Part shown: piece by piece, positions 38,666 through 49,174 of the stretch
How positions within the stretch are numbered: the first letter of the stretch is position 1
How the letters are laid out: the number at the start of each line of letters is the position of its first letter
NCBI RefSeq assembly: GCF_014050145.1
Contig: NZ_JACFYF010000012.1
Coordinates: 56,433-120,432, forward strand
Direction: 5' to 3'
DNA length: 64,000 nt
DNA from: Vibrio marinisediminis
Lineage (GTDB): Bacteria > Pseudomonadota > Gammaproteobacteria > Enterobacterales > Vibrionaceae
Notes under the pieces: generated by a model
What the model saw: only the letters and a program-made list of their open reading frames with translations
What the model was told of the DNA's origin: nothing
Databases searched by the model: none
Position numbers and translations under genes: made by a program

Positions 38666-40201
38666 ATGACTGATGTTGTTCAAAACGAATCTGTACAAGA
38701 AGCTTCTACACAAGAAGAGAATAAGCTAATTGCTGAACGCCGTGCGAAACTGGATGCTATCCGTAAGAGCTGCAAAGCAAACGGTCATCCAAATGATTTC
38801 CGTCGTGATGCTATCGCGGAAGATCTACAAAAAGAGTTCGGTGAAAAGACGAAGGAAGAGCTAGAAGCACTTAACCATGTTGTTGCTATCGCTGGTCGTA
38901 TCATGGCTAAGCGTGGTCCATTCCTAGTTATCCAAGAAACATCTGGTAGCATTCAAGCGTACGCAGATAAAAATGTACAAAAAGTATTGAAAGAGCAATA
39001 CCAAGGTCTTGATATCGGTGACATCATCGGTGTTAAAGGTGCGCTGCACAAATCTGGTAAAGGCGATCTATACGTAAATATGGAAGAGTACGAATTGCTA
39101 ACTAAGGCACTTCGTCCACTACCAGAAAAATTCCACGGTCTAACAGACCAAGAGATGCGTTACCGTCAACGTTACGTTGACCTAATCGTGAACGAAGACT
39201 CACGTAACGCGTTCAAAGTACGCTCTAAGTTGGTTTCTGCTATCCGTCGCTTTATGGAATCAAAAAGCTTCATGGAAGTTGAAACGCCAATGATGCAAGT
39301 GATCCCTGGCGGTGCGTCTGCTCGTCCATTTATCACTCACCACAATGCATTGGATCAACAAATGTTCCTACGTATTGCTCCTGAGCTGTACTTGAAGCGT
39401 TTGGTTGTCGGTGGTTTTGAGCGTGTATTCGAGATCAACCGTAACTTCCGTAACGAAGGTCTATCGCCACGTCACAACCCTGAATTCACGATGATCGAAT
39501 TCTACATGGCGTACGCAGATTACAAAGATCTAATGGACCTAACGGAAGAGATGCTAAGTACTGTGGCTCTAGAAATTCTAGGTGCAACAGCAATGCCTTA
39601 CGGCGACCAAATGGTTGAGTTTGGTGGTCAGTATGCTCGTATGACGATGTTGGATGCGATCAAACACTACAATCCAGACCACGCTGAAATCCAAGCTCTA
39701 ACAGAGGAAGGTGTTCAGGATCGTGAGCTGATGGTATCTATCGCCAAATCACTGGATATCTACGTTGAGAAGTTCTGGACTTGTGGTCAGCTGCTAGAAG
39801 AGATCTTTGGTGAAACTGCTGAACCTAAACTTATTCAGCCGACTTTCATCACTGGCTACCCAGCAGACATTTCGCCACTAGCTCGTCGTAGTGATGACAA
39901 CCCATTCTTTACCGATCGCTTTGAGTTCTTCATTGGTGGTCGTGAAGTAGCGAATGGCTTCTCTGAGCTTAACGATGCAGAAGACCAAGATGCACGCTTT
40001 AAGTCTCAAGTTGATGCGAAAGACGCTGGCGACGATGAAGCAATGTTCTACGATGCAGACTACATTACTGCGCTAGAGCATGGTCTACCGCCTACAGCAG
40101 GTCAAGGTATTGGTATTGACCGCCTAGCGATGCTATTCACCAATACGCATACAATCCGCGACGTGATCCTATTCCCAGCAATGCGCCCACAAGCGCAATA
40201 A
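38666..40201 (+). CDS. lysS: Lysyl-tRNA synthetase (class II)
   Basis: A 511-residue enzyme charging tRNA-Lys. The N-terminal anticodon-binding OB domain spans about 60-160, with [11 protein letters not shown]. Class II motif 2 is in [20 protein letters not shown] and motif 3 in [19 protein letters not shown]-type region is in [16 protein letters not shown]. Start ATG follows AGGATA. Second gene of the prfB operon. Confidence 0.97.
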   Translation: MTDVVQNESVQEASTQEENKLIAERRAKLDAIRKSCKANGHPNDFRRDAIAEDLQKEFGEKTKEELEALNHVVAIAGRIMAKRGPFLVIQETSGSIQAYADKNVQKVLKEQYQGLDIGDIIGVKGALHKSGKGDLYVNMEEYELLTKALRPLPEKFHGLTDQEMRYRQRYVDLIVNEDSRNAFKVRSKLVSAIRRFMESKSFMEVETPMMQVIPGGASARPFITHHNALDQQMFLRIAPELYLKRLVVGGFERVFEINRNFRNEGLSPRHNPEFTMIEFYMAYADYKDLMDLTEEMLSTVALEILGATAMPYGDQMVEFGGQYARMTMLDAIKHYNPDHAEIQALTEEGVQDRELMVSIAKSLDIYVEKFWTCGQLLEEIFGETAEPKLIQPTFITGYPADISPLARRSDDNPFFTDRFEFFIGGREVANGFSELNDAEDQDARFKSQVDAKDAGDDEAMFYDADYITALEHGLPPTAGQGIGIDRLAMLFTNTHTIRDVILFPAMRPQAQ

Positions 40202-40218
40202 GCTTTGAAATGACCAAC

Positions 40219-40244
40219 AAAACCACCTTCGGGTGGTTTTTTTT
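40219..40244 (+). terminator. Terminator after lysS
   Basis: AAAACCACC / GGTGGTTTT stem with TTCG tetraloop and T run, the same design as after nlpI. Confidence 0.93.
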
Positions 40245-40511
40245 CGCCCGCTTTTTGCGTAAATAGAAAGGTGTTCATCATAAAATGCTTTAGTTGCTTT
40301 GCTTTTCAGCAAATATATTTAGTTAACAATTAATACATTTCAGGAAAATATGGTGTATCAATCGCATATTAATCCAATGTATTGATTGATTATCAGCTAG
40401 TCTTATAAATGAGACAGATTATTAACGTAGGCTCTTATAGTGTAGCAACTCTGTTGATGTGCTCTTAGTGGCACAGATAATTATAAAATATCAGTATAAG
40501 GGAGAAGCTTA
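40245..40511. other. vpsR upstream region
   Basis: About 270 bp, AT-rich (for example around 40311-40345). Contains the vpsR promoter; GGGAGAAG precedes the vpsR start. No other ORF or clear operator was seen. Confidence 0.5.
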
Positions 40512-41846
40512 ATGGGTGGTCAATTCCGAATGGATTCTGTCCCGGGTTCATTAATCGTAGTGGGTGGTAGCTACGAACCATGGCTTTCCGTACTTGAGCA
40601 GGTGGGGTGGCGTTGCACCCAATGCGCAGATTTGCGCAAAGCGAACACTTTGTTTTCAGAAACGGGTCCATGCATCGGCGTAGTAGATCTGAGTCATGAT
40701 GAGTTTAGTTTGAATGGTATCGCTAATCTTGTTAGCACTCATAAGCAAGTTCGATGGATCGCATTCATACGCGAGTCACAGCTCAGCTCTGATACTATTT
40801 GCCAATTTATCGTTAACTTTTGTGTCGACTTTTTCACTGCTCCGATTCCAGATGCACAGCTTTTGAGTACGATTGGACACCAACTTGGTATGCTTAAGTT
40901 GGAGAAAAAAGTGTGGCCGCATTACGGCAATAACAATGATATGGGGTTGATCGGTGAATCTATCCCAATGAAGCGACTGCGTGATCAGATCAAACGTATT
41001 GGTCCAACTGATGTCAGCATTTTGATTTATGGTGAAAGCGGTACTGGTAAAGAGACGGTTGCGAAAGCAGTACATAAAACGTCAGCACGAGCACACAAAG
41101 AATTCATCTCAGTAAATTGCCGAGCGCTATCTGAACGACGCATTGAAAGTGACCTGTTTGGTATCAATCGAGAGGATGAAGAAGTCCCGTCGCTCTTAGA
41201 ACAGGCTGATGGTGGCACATTACTTCTCAATGACATTCTAACGCTACCTAAATCTCAGCAGCTGAATCTACTTCGCTTTCTGCAAGAAGGCACCATAGAG
41301 GGCGCTAACGGCATAAAAGAGGTGGATGTACGTGTATTGGCAGCAAATTCGGCTGATATTGAGAAAGCACTGATAGATGGTGACTTCAACGAAGAGCTTT
41401 ATCATTACATCAATGTGCTACGGATCAATGTGCCAAGCTTGAAAGAAAGAGCGGGTGACATTGCGATACTGGCGCGTCACTTCTTATTGGATTATTCAAG
41501 AGAGTACAATGCTCAAGCCCGTAGCTTCACCGAAGATGCGGTAAGATCATTAACTCGTTACCATTGGCCGGGCAATGTGCGTGAGCTGATGAATCAAATT
41601 AAGCGCGTTGTTCTCATGTCTGACAGTGTTATGCTGGATGAGATGAGTCTAGACTTACCTAAGCGTAGCGACGGCAAGCGAAGCCTGAAAAGTATTCGTG
41701 AGCGCAGTGAACGTGATGCTTTATTATTGGTGCTTGAATCTAACGCAGGACAAGTCTCTATGGCGGCAAAAGAGCTCGGTGTATCAAGAGCGACTATGTA
41801 CCGATTGTTAAATAAGCACAATTTGATATCAGACAGTACGGTTTAA
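40512..41846 (+). CDS. vpsR: Biofilm regulator VpsR (atypical NtrC-family activator)
   Basis: A 444-residue NtrC-like regulator; in V. cholerae VpsR activates exopolysaccharide genes and responds to c-di-GMP. The receiver-like domain keeps Asp59 (CIGVVDLSHDEF). The AAA+ domain has Walker A YGESGTGKE (about 173-181). At the place of the sigma-54 contact motif GAFTGA the sequence reads LFGINREDEEVP, so the motif is absent; Walker B reads TLLLNDI instead of the usual LFLDEI. The C-terminal Fis-type helix-turn-helix is VSMAAKELGVSRATMYRLL. The lysS-vpsR neighbourhood is that of V. cholerae. It likely works with sigma-70 RNA polymerase. Confidence 0.93.
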   Translation: MGGQFRMDSVPGSLIVVGGSYEPWLSVLEQVGWRCTQCADLRKANTLFSETGPCIGVVDLSHDEFSLNGIANLVSTHKQVRWIAFIRESQLSSDTICQFIVNFCVDFFTAPIPDAQLLSTIGHQLGMLKLEKKVWPHYGNNNDMGLIGESIPMKRLRDQIKRIGPTDVSILIYGESGTGKETVAKAVHKTSARAHKEFISVNCRALSERRIESDLFGINREDEEVPSLLEQADGGTLLLNDILTLPKSQQLNLLRFLQEGTIEGANGIKEVDVRVLAANSADIEKALIDGDFNEELYHYINVLRINVPSLKERAGDIAILARHFLLDYSREYNAQARSFTEDAVRSLTRYHWPGNVRELMNQIKRVVLMSDSVMLDEMSLDLPKRSDGKRSLKSIRERSERDALLLVLESNAGQVSMAAKELGVSRATMYRLLNKHNLISDSTV

Positions 41847-41866
41847 TCGCATAAAGCGTCATACGA

Positions 41867-41901
41867 AAGCCATGGTTTATGCCATGGCTCTTCTGTTTTT
41901 G
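41867..41901 (+). terminator. Candidate terminator after vpsR
   Basis: AGCCATGG / CCATGGCT stem with 6-base loop, then CTTCTGTTTTT. The T run is delayed by five bases, so strength is uncertain. Confidence 0.5.
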
Positions 41902-41949
41902 TGCATTGATAAAACAGAGTGAGCCGAAATGAACTGAAGAGTGTCAGCG

Positions 41950-42384
41950 CTAGTTGTTCTCTAGTAAGCCAGCTTCGTTTAGTAAGACTCTTAATTGTTC
42001 GGCACGCTTACGGTTGACGCCAAAATCTGAGTAACCCACTCTAGATTCGGAACGGACGATCAACTGGCTTCCTTTGATTTCCAGTTCGAGATCATCGACA
42101 AATCGCATAATTTTACTGGTGCACTCAATACGTAAATAACTGTTCTCTTGTGTTGCGGTTTTTGCTCCAGGCAGTTGCAAGGCAACCTGCTCAACTTGAT
42201 CGATAGTCACATCGTTTTTTAAGTTAAAGGGGGCGATTTGAAAATCTTCTCGGCTATCGAGAGTTGATACACAGTTGGGTTTATCTGCACAGATCTGGTC
42301 GACTTTATTTACCATGACTCTATTTCCTTGGCTACATCCTGAAAGCATGAGTGCTATGGCTAAAACTGCGAAAGGTGCTTTCAT
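41950..42384 (-). CDS. DUF1499-family lipoprotein
   Basis: A 144-residue secreted lipoprotein: MKAPFAVLAIALMLSGC ends in the lipobox LSGC. The mature part carries the DUF1499 pattern: KPNCVST near the start, then the paired-segment SYLRIECTSKIMRFVDDLEL and SESRVGYSDFGVNRKRAEQL. The ATG at 42384 is used because it begins the signal peptide; the ATG nine bases upstream adds only MFT. Function of the family is unknown. It is convergent with vpsR. Confidence 0.85.
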   Translation of the reverse strand: MKAPFAVLAIALMLSGCSQGNRVMVNKVDQICADKPNCVSTLDSREDFQIAPFNLKNDVTIDQVEQVALQLPGAKTATQENSYLRIECTSKIMRFVDDLELEIKGSQLIVRSESRVGYSDFGVNRKRAEQLRVLLNEAGLLENN

Positions 42385-42554
42385 TGTGAACATCCATTTG
42401 CTTAAGTGAGTGGTGAGGTTTTGATTGGGGTAAATACTCTATACGCAACTATAGTTAAAATGATCACGATAACCAATAGTGTCGCGGTTGTGTTTGTTGT
42501 TTTCGTGAAATAGCGGTTTGATTTTTTTCGAGCGTGATGACGAAATTAGACCAA

Positions 42555-42580
42555 TAAAAAAGACCAGCACAAAGCTGGTC
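42555..42580 (-). terminator. Terminator after gltD
   Basis: On the minus strand GACCAGC / GCTGGTC with a 5-base loop and a T run of six; 54 bases past the gltD stop. Confidence 0.88.
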
Positions 42581-42633
42581 AATTTAAATGGAAGCAAAGC
42601 AGGCGAGAAGTGGTAGCTTCTCACCTTTTAGTA

Positions 42634-44103
42634 TTATGCGGATAGCATTAATGAGCTGGCCTTCGCTTCTAGGTTGGTCCCGCCCATCAAATACTCATCG
42701 ACAGCGCGAGCACATTCACGACCTTCATTGATACAGCGTACCACCAAAGATTGACCTGTACGCATGTCACCGGCAGCAAATACACCTGCTTGACTAGTAG
42801 CAAAGCCAGTCGTTGCGACATTACCACGCTCGTCTAATGCAATATCAAGCTGAGCGAGCACACCGTGAGGTTCTGGGTGTAAGAAGCCCATCGCAAGGAA
42901 TGCCATATCACACGGGATCACTCGCTCACTGCCTTCGACTTCTTTGAAGTTAGGACGTTCACCAGCTTTAGGCTCATCCCATACGATGTCGGCAAGGCGT
43001 AGACCGGTCACTTCACCTTGGTCGTTAGCGATGAACTCTTTGGTTAAGATGTTCCAGTGACGATCAACACCTTCTTCATGTGATGTAGAGGTGCGCATGA
43101 TCATTGGGTATTGAGGCCAAGGCATATTGACTGGACGTTGCTCTGGCGGGATAGGCATGATCTCAACTTGAGTAATGCTTGCTGCGCCATGTCGGTTAGA
43201 AGTACCGACACAGTCAGAGCCTGTATCACCACCACCGATCACTACCACGTGTTTTCCTTTTGCATGGATCTCTTCAGTTTTCAGATCCATATCGTTAGCA
43301 CGGCGGTTGTTCTGCGCTAAGAACTGCATCGCAAAGTAAACGCCTTTGTGCTCACGTCCTGGTACAGGAAGATCGCGTGGCACCGTAGAGCCGCCAGTTA
43401 GCAGAACGACATCAAATTCTTGACGCAGTTGCTGTGCATTGACGTCGACACCTATGTGTTGATTAACTTTAAATTCAACGCCAGCTTCTGCCATCAAATT
43501 GATCTTACGGTCAATGATGTTCATGCCAAGTTTGAAATCTGGAATACCAAAGCGAAGTAGACCGCCAACTTTTTCATCACGCTCAAATACCGTTACTGAG
43601 TGACCAGCACTATTGAGCTGCTCAGCGGCTGACAGACCTGCCGGACCTGAGCCAATGATCGCTACAGTTTTACCAGTGCGAGTGCGCGGCGTTTTTGGTT
43701 TGGCGTATCCTTCACGGTACGCCGTCTCAACGATGGTTTTCTCAATATTACAGATAGTGATTGGATCTTGGTTGATACCCAATACACAGGCGCTTTCACA
43801 AGGCGCAGGACAAACTCGACCAGTAAACTCTGGGAAGTTATTGGTTGAGCTAAGAATGTTCCATGCCTCTTCCCAACTATCACGATACACTGCATCGTTA
43901 AACTCTGGGATGATGTTGCCAATTGGGCAGCCGTTATGACAAAACGGCACGCCACAGTCCATACAACGAGAGGCTTGGTCGTTGATTTTTTCGCCAAACT
44001 CCTCGTTTAAAACAAACTCTTTGTTGTTCTTAATGCGTTCTGCTGGGTCGATTTTCTGCGGGAGTTCACGACCATGCTCTAAAAATCCAGTAGGCTTACC
44101 CAT
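42634..44103 (-). CDS. gltD: Glutamate synthase (NADPH) small subunit
   Basis: A 489-residue flavoprotein passing electrons from NADPH to GltB. The N-terminal [4Fe-4S] cysteines are in CMDCGVPFCHNGCPIGNIIP. FAD binds at IIGSGPAGLSAAEQL (about 150) and NADPH at VVIGGGDTGSDCVGTSNRHG (about 285). The C-terminal FAAGDMRTGQSLVV completes the FAD site. The start codon overlaps the gltB stop by one base (TAATG), implying coupled translation. Confidence 0.97.
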   Translation of the reverse strand: MGKPTGFLEHGRELPQKIDPAERIKNNKEFVLNEEFGEKINDQASRCMDCGVPFCHNGCPIGNIIPEFNDAVYRDSWEEAWNILSSTNNFPEFTGRVCPAPCESACVLGINQDPITICNIEKTIVETAYREGYAKPKTPRTRTGKTVAIIGSGPAGLSAAEQLNSAGHSVTVFERDEKVGGLLRFGIPDFKLGMNIIDRKINLMAEAGVEFKVNQHIGVDVNAQQLRQEFDVVLLTGGSTVPRDLPVPGREHKGVYFAMQFLAQNNRRANDMDLKTEEIHAKGKHVVVIGGGDTGSDCVGTSNRHGAASITQVEIMPIPPEQRPVNMPWPQYPMIMRTSTSHEEGVDRHWNILTKEFIANDQGEVTGLRLADIVWDEPKAGERPNFKEVEGSERVIPCDMAFLAMGFLHPEPHGVLAQLDIALDERGNVATTGFATSQAGVFAAGDMRTGQSLVVRCINEGRECARAVDEYLMGGTNLEAKASSLMLSA

Positions 44104-47100
44104 TACACTGCCTCCGCTTCTTTCTGTTGTGCCTCTTCCTTGCGCTTTTGAAGTACAGCTTTGTAATCACGTGGCATTACTTTCACCATGCTTTCTAAGC
44201 TAGTTTCAAAATTGTCTAGGAATGACTGAGCCACTTCACTTCCTGTGAACTGAACATGCTTGTTGAGCATGTCGAGTAGTAGGTCTTTGTCTTCTTGCTC
44301 GATTGGGTCTAGGTCAACCAGTTCAGGGTTCAGCTTCGACTCAAAGTCACCTGATTTATCCCAAACATAAGCCACACCGCCACTCATACCAGCAGCAAAG
44401 TTACGACCTGTAGAGCCAAGAATGATTGCCGCGCCGCCAGTCATGTATTCACAACCGTGGTCACCGACACCTTCAACAACCACTTTCGCGCCAGAGTTAC
44501 GTACACAGAAACGTTCGCCCGCAAGACCGCGGATGAAAGATTCACCAGACGTAGCACCGTAGAAACATACGTTACCAACCACAATATTGTCTTCGGCAAC
44601 AATGCTGGATTTCGAGTTAGGGTAGAGTACTAGCGTACCGCCAGAGAGACCTTTACCCCAGTAGTCATTTGCATCACCTTCTACTTCGAACTTCACGCCC
44701 TTAGCGAGGAATGCACCGAATGACTGACCAGCAGAACCATTGAACTTAACATTCATTGGTTGTGGCAGACCTTGAGCCTTATACACCTTCGAGATCTCAT
44801 TCGACAACATGGTACCCGCAGAACGGTCTGTATTGACGATAGGGAATTCAGCGTTAACGGCTTCACCTTTCTCTAGTGCAGGAATCGCGGCTTGGATAAG
44901 CTTGCGATCGAGTACCGATTCTAGGTTGTGATTTTGCTGTGTCTGACAGAATACACCGTCGGCTTCACGCGCCTCTTCAACATGCAGAACAGGTGATAGA
45001 TCAAGGTTCTTATATTTCCAATGCGACACATCTTGGCGTACTTTCAGTTTCTTACCTTGACCGACCATCTCTTCAATTGAGTGGAAGCCAAGCTCTGCCA
45101 TGATTTCACGTAGACCTTCAGCCATGTATTGGAAGAAGGTTACGACATCTTCTACGCGACCATCGAAGCGCTCACGTAGAGTTTTGTTTTGTGTCGCGAT
45201 ACCAACAGGGCAGGTATTCTTATGACACTTACGCATCATGATACAACCTTCAACCACAAGCGCTGCGGTTGCCACGCCCCATTCTTCTGCACCCAGCAGA
45301 GTGGCGATAGCAAGATCGCGAGGTGTCTTCATCTGACCATCTGCTTGAACAACGATACGGTTACGTAGACCATTTTTCAGTAGCGTTTGGTGAGTTTCAG
45401 CCAGACCAAGCTCCCAAGGCAGACCGGTGTGGCGAATAGAAGAAAGTGGTGATGCGCCTGTACCGCCATCGAAACCGGCGATAAGTACCACATCAGCCTT
45501 CGCTTTAGCGACACCTGATGCGATGGTACCCACACCCGCTTCTGATACCAACTTAACGTTGACACGACCTGCGCGGTTAGCATTCTTCAGATCGTAGATC
45601 AGCTGAGCCAAATCTTCGATTGAGTAGATGTCGTGGTGCGGTGGTGGTGAAATCAGACCAACCCCAGGAGTCGAGTGACGTGTTGCGCCGATCCAATCGT
45701 CGACCTTATCGCCCGGAAGCTGACCACCTTCACCTGGTTTCGCGCCCTGAGCCATCTTGATTTGAAGCTCGTCTGCGTTAGTTAGGTAGTATGAAGTGAC
45801 ACCAAATCGACCTGAAGCCACCTGCTTGATAGCACTGCGTTCCCAGTCACCGTTTTCTTTGCGCTCGAAACGGGCAGGGTCTTCACCACCTTCACCAGAG
45901 TTTGATTTACCGCCAAGGCGGTTCATCGCAACAGCAAGCGTTGAGTGTGCTTCGTGAGAAATAGAACCAAACGACATGGCACCCGTTGCAAAACGCTTCA
46001 CGATGCTATCGATTGACTCAACTTGATCTAGTGGGATTGAGCCAGCAGGATTCTTGATAAACTCAAGCTGACTACGCAATGTAACGGCGTTATCGCCTTG
46101 CTTATCAACCGCTGCCGCATACTGTTTGAATTGGGCGTAGTCTTTGTTACGCGTTGATTCTTGCAGTAATGAGATAGTTTCAGGGTTAAAGAGGTGTTTT
46201 TCACCACGTTGTTTCCATTGGTAAACCCCGCCCACATCCAGTACTTGCACTGGAATTTCACGTTGCGGGTAACCAATGCGGTGACGAACTAATACTTCTT
46301 TAGCGATGTCATCAAGGGTCAAACCTTGGATACGAGAAACCGTTCCCGTGAAGTACTTATCAACCACAGACTTGTGAATACCAAGCGCTTCAAAGATCTG
46401 CGCGCCATGGTATGACTGCAGCGTAGAAATCCCCATCTTAGAGAAGATCTTAAGCAGTCCGCCATTTACCGCGTTGCGGTAGTTGTTGAACAGATCGCGT
46501 GGATTCGCTTCTGGATCCAACTTCTTAGTACGCTGAAGATCAACGATCGTTTCGGTCACTAAGTAAGGGTTCACTGCGTTAGCACCGTAACCCAATAGGG
46601 TTGCAAAGTGGTGCGTTTCACGGGCATCAGCGGTTTCTACCACTATGTCACATTTCGCTCGTAGACCTTTGCGAATAAGGTGGTGGTGTACCGCGCCTAC
46701 CGCGAGCATCGCAGGGATGGCTGCGTGGTTCGAGTTTACGGCACGGTCAGTCAGTAGGATGATTGAGTAGCCATCAATCACCGCGTCTTCCGCGTACTGA
46801 CAAATACGCTTTAGCGCGCGCTCAAGCTTGCCTTGATCTTCATTGGCTTGGAATACGATATCTAGCGTCTTCGCTTGTAGGTGCTCGTTATCGATAGCAC
46901 GCAGTTTTTCAAGTTCAGCGTTCGCCAGTACTGGTGATTCCAATTCAACTTTTTGACAATGAAGCGGCGTCTCAGTTAGTAGATTCTGATCCTTACCTAG
47001 GTAAGTATTCAGTGACATAACCATACGTTCACGGATCGGGTCGATCGGTGGGTTGGTTACCTGAGCAAATAGCTGTTTAAAGTAGTTTGATAGATGCTGA

Positions 47101-48641
47101 GATTGATGCGACAGAACCGCTAGAGGCCAGTCGGCACCCATAGCAGAAAGTGGCTCTTTACCATCATTTGCCATCGGTACGATGACTTCGTTGACCTCTT
47201 CAGAGCTGACGCCAAAAGCTTGCTGACGGTGCAATAGACGCTCTGGAGAAGGTTGACTAAATTGGTTGCTCGCATCAGGTAGCTTTTTCAAGCTAAGTAG
47301 ATTTTCTTCTACCCACTTTTCATATGGCTGGGCATTGGCGATAGAGTCTTTCACTTCTTCATCAGAGATGATGCGACCTTGCTCTAAGTCAGCGACGAAG
47401 ATACGACCTGGTTGTAAACGACCACGGAATTCAACGTTCTCAGGTGCGATATCGACCACGCCTGACTCTGAAGCCATTACCAAGAAGTCATCTTTGGTGA
47501 CTGTGTAGCGAGAAGGGCGCAGACCATTTCGGTCTAGTGTCGCACCCACTTGAACACCATCGGTGAAACAGACAGAGGCAGGACCATCCCATGGTTCCAT
47601 AACGTTGGCGTGGTATTGATAAAACGCGCGACGTTTGGCTTCCATGTTTTTGTTTTCTTGCCATGCTTCAGGGATCATCATCATTAAGGCATGTGGCAAA
47701 CTACGACCAGAAAGCACTAGGAGTTCAAGCGCCATGTCGAAGTTAGATGAATCTGAGCTGCCTTCTTGACAGATAGGCAGTAGCATGTCGATTTCAGCTT
47801 GGGTGAATAATTCTGACTCTAGAATGGCTTCACGCGCTTTCATCCAGTTTAAGTTGCCGCGAACGGTGTTAATTTCACCATTGTGCGCAATGTAACGGAA
47901 AGGCTGTGCTAAGCGCCATTTCGGGAAGGTGTTGGTTGAGAAGCGAGAGTGAACCAGTGCTAGCGCCGTTACCATGGTTGGGTTTTGCAGATCCAAGAAG
48001 TACTGAGGTACTTGTTCTGTGGTTAGCTGACCTTTATACACCAAGGTTTTGTATGACATTGAGTTGATGTAAAAATCATCACCAATGTTCGACACGCTTT
48101 CTAGACATACGCGGACAGTGTAGTTACGCAGTACATACAGTTTACGCTCAAGCTCTTCTGGTGACATGCCAGGGCCGCCAGTAATAAAGACATGCTCAAA
48201 TTGCGGTTCAGTGCTCAGTGGGTCGGCACCGATCATTGAGTTGTCCGTTGGCAGTACACGGTAACCGATGACTTCAAGGTCGAGGCGTTTTGCATTGCGT
48301 TCTAGAATGTCGCGGCATTGTGCTCTTTTGTGTTGGTCTTTCGGAAAAAGAACCACACCAACACCGTATTTTTCAAAAGAAGGCAGCTTGATGCCAAGCT
48401 TCACCGCTTCTTCTAAAAGAAATTCGTGAGGTTTTTGAAGTAGAATACCTGCACCGTCACCGCTGCAAGGGTCACAACCCTGACCGCCACGGTGCTCCAT
48501 ACGTGCAAGCATATCAAGGGCCTGAGTCACTACTGCGTGTGATTTACGGTTTTTTAGGTGAGCAACAAAACCGATACCACAAGCGTCGTGTTCCAATTCA
48601 GGAGTGTACAGACCTTGGGTGCTCTGCTCTCTATCTACCAT
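44103..48641 (-). CDS. gltB: Glutamate synthase (NADPH) large subunit
   Basis: A 1512-residue enzyme making two glutamates from glutamine and 2-oxoglutarate. A 20-residue propeptide precedes the catalytic Cys21 in HDACGIGFVAHLKNR (Ntn glutaminase). The central FMN domain includes GGKSNSGEGGEDPARFE and GAKPGEGGQLPGDKVDDWIG. The [3Fe-4S] cysteines are in CIMMRKCHKNTCPVGIATQ. The C-terminal beta-helix has repeated G-x-x-G units such as GNVCFYGATSGESFIRGLAG. It is the first gene of gltBD and shares the nitrogen theme with glnE and ptsP. Confidence 0.98.
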   Translation of the reverse strand: MVDREQSTQGLYTPELEHDACGIGFVAHLKNRKSHAVVTQALDMLARMEHRGGQGCDPCSGDGAGILLQKPHEFLLEEAVKLGIKLPSFEKYGVGVVLFPKDQHKRAQCRDILERNAKRLDLEVIGYRVLPTDNSMIGADPLSTEPQFEHVFITGGPGMSPEELERKLYVLRNYTVRVCLESVSNIGDDFYINSMSYKTLVYKGQLTTEQVPQYFLDLQNPTMVTALALVHSRFSTNTFPKWRLAQPFRYIAHNGEINTVRGNLNWMKAREAILESELFTQAEIDMLLPICQEGSSDSSNFDMALELLVLSGRSLPHALMMMIPEAWQENKNMEAKRRAFYQYHANVMEPWDGPASVCFTDGVQVGATLDRNGLRPSRYTVTKDDFLVMASESGVVDIAPENVEFRGRLQPGRIFVADLEQGRIISDEEVKDSIANAQPYEKWVEENLLSLKKLPDASNQFSQPSPERLLHRQQAFGVSSEEVNEVIVPMANDGKEPLSAMGADWPLAVLSHQSQHLSNYFKQLFAQVTNPPIDPIRERMVMSLNTYLGKDQNLLTETPLHCQKVELESPVLANAELEKLRAIDNEHLQAKTLDIVFQANEDQGKLERALKRICQYAEDAVIDGYSIILLTDRAVNSNHAAIPAMLAVGAVHHHLIRKGLRAKCDIVVETADARETHHFATLLGYGANAVNPYLVTETIVDLQRTKKLDPEANPRDLFNNYRNAVNGGLLKIFSKMGISTLQSYHGAQIFEALGIHKSVVDKYFTGTVSRIQGLTLDDIAKEVLVRHRIGYPQREIPVQVLDVGGVYQWKQRGEKHLFNPETISLLQESTRNKDYAQFKQYAAAVDKQGDNAVTLRSQLEFIKNPAGSIPLDQVESIDSIVKRFATGAMSFGSISHEAHSTLAVAMNRLGGKSNSGEGGEDPARFERKENGDWERSAIKQVASGRFGVTSYYLTNADELQIKMAQGAKPGEGGQLPGDKVDDWIGATRHSTPGVGLISPPPHHDIYSIEDLAQLIYDLKNANRAGRVNVKLVSEAGVGTIASGVAKAKADVVLIAGFDGGTGASPLSSIRHTGLPWELGLAETHQTLLKNGLRNRIVVQADGQMKTPRDLAIATLLGAEEWGVATAALVVEGCIMMRKCHKNTCPVGIATQNKTLRERFDGRVEDVVTFFQYMAEGLREIMAELGFHSIEEMVGQGKKLKVRQDVSHWKYKNLDLSPVLHVEEAREADGVFCQTQQNHNLESVLDRKLIQAAIPALEKGEAVNAEFPIVNTDRSAGTMLSNEISKVYKAQGLPQPMNVKFNGSAGQSFGAFLAKGVKFEVEGDANDYWGKGLSGGTLVLYPNSKSSIVAEDNIVVGNVCFYGATSGESFIRGLAGERFCVRNSGAKVVVEGVGDHGCEYMTGGAAIILGSTGRNFAAGMSGGVAYVWDKSGDFESKLNPELVDLDPIEQEDKDLLLDMLNKHVQFTGSEVAQSFLDNFETSLESMVKVMPRDYKAVLQKRKEEAQQKEAEAV

Positions 48642-49174
48642 AGATACATCCTTCCAATCTAATTCGGACGCACTGTCGTTAAGCGAACTTAATCGCGCGT
48701 CACTTCCTTTTATAGTTTGATTCGCACCTGATCGAGGTTGTTCAGGTTTGATTCCCTTCTTTTCTCACAGGAAAAATGTTGCGAGAAAGACAATCCTTGG
48801 TGATATCCAATTAACAGCATCACTTTTGTAGTGATTTATATAGGTGGGATTTGTCTATCACCGATTTCCTTGCCGATTATTTTGTAATTAGCGATAACGC
48901 TTAGCAAGTGAGATCTGTAAGTATCCTACAATTTACTCGGGTTAAAATGCAATCAAAAGTCAGCCTTGTTGCGCAATTTTTTCGCGCGTTAAATGGGTTT
49001 TATGTTTATTTTTTGCTTAAATTTTAGCTTGAAGCACGTGTTTTTGAATGTTTATTGATTTGTGATAGGGATCAAAAAGGTGGTTCTGGTTAGATCGCAG
49101 GCGTTAAATAAAGGCAAATCGTGTAATCTAATTACATGAATCTTAATGGTTTACATTCTCATTAGTGGTTGAAG
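48642..49174. other. Divergent gltB / yhcC intergenic region
   Basis: 533 bp without a gene. On the gltB side, the leader RNA could form TTTCTCGCA / TGTGAGAAA (positions 48780-48788 with 48761-48769). A second small stem ATCACT-TTTGT-AGTGAT is at 48819-48835. On the yhcC side there is a CRP-like sequence at 49061. No ORF with a ribosome site was seen. Confidence 0.5.
49061..49076. promoter_or_regulatory. CRP-like site upstream of yhcC
   Basis: TGTGA-TAGGGA-TCAAA matches the CRP consensus TGTGA-N6-TCACA in 9 of 10 arm positions. It is about 100 bases before yhcC and 420 from gltB. The assignment is by motif only. Confidence 0.35.

Noticed and set aside
42439-42624. 61-residue minus-strand ORF after gltD
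   Set aside because: It spans the gltD terminator and lacks coding features.
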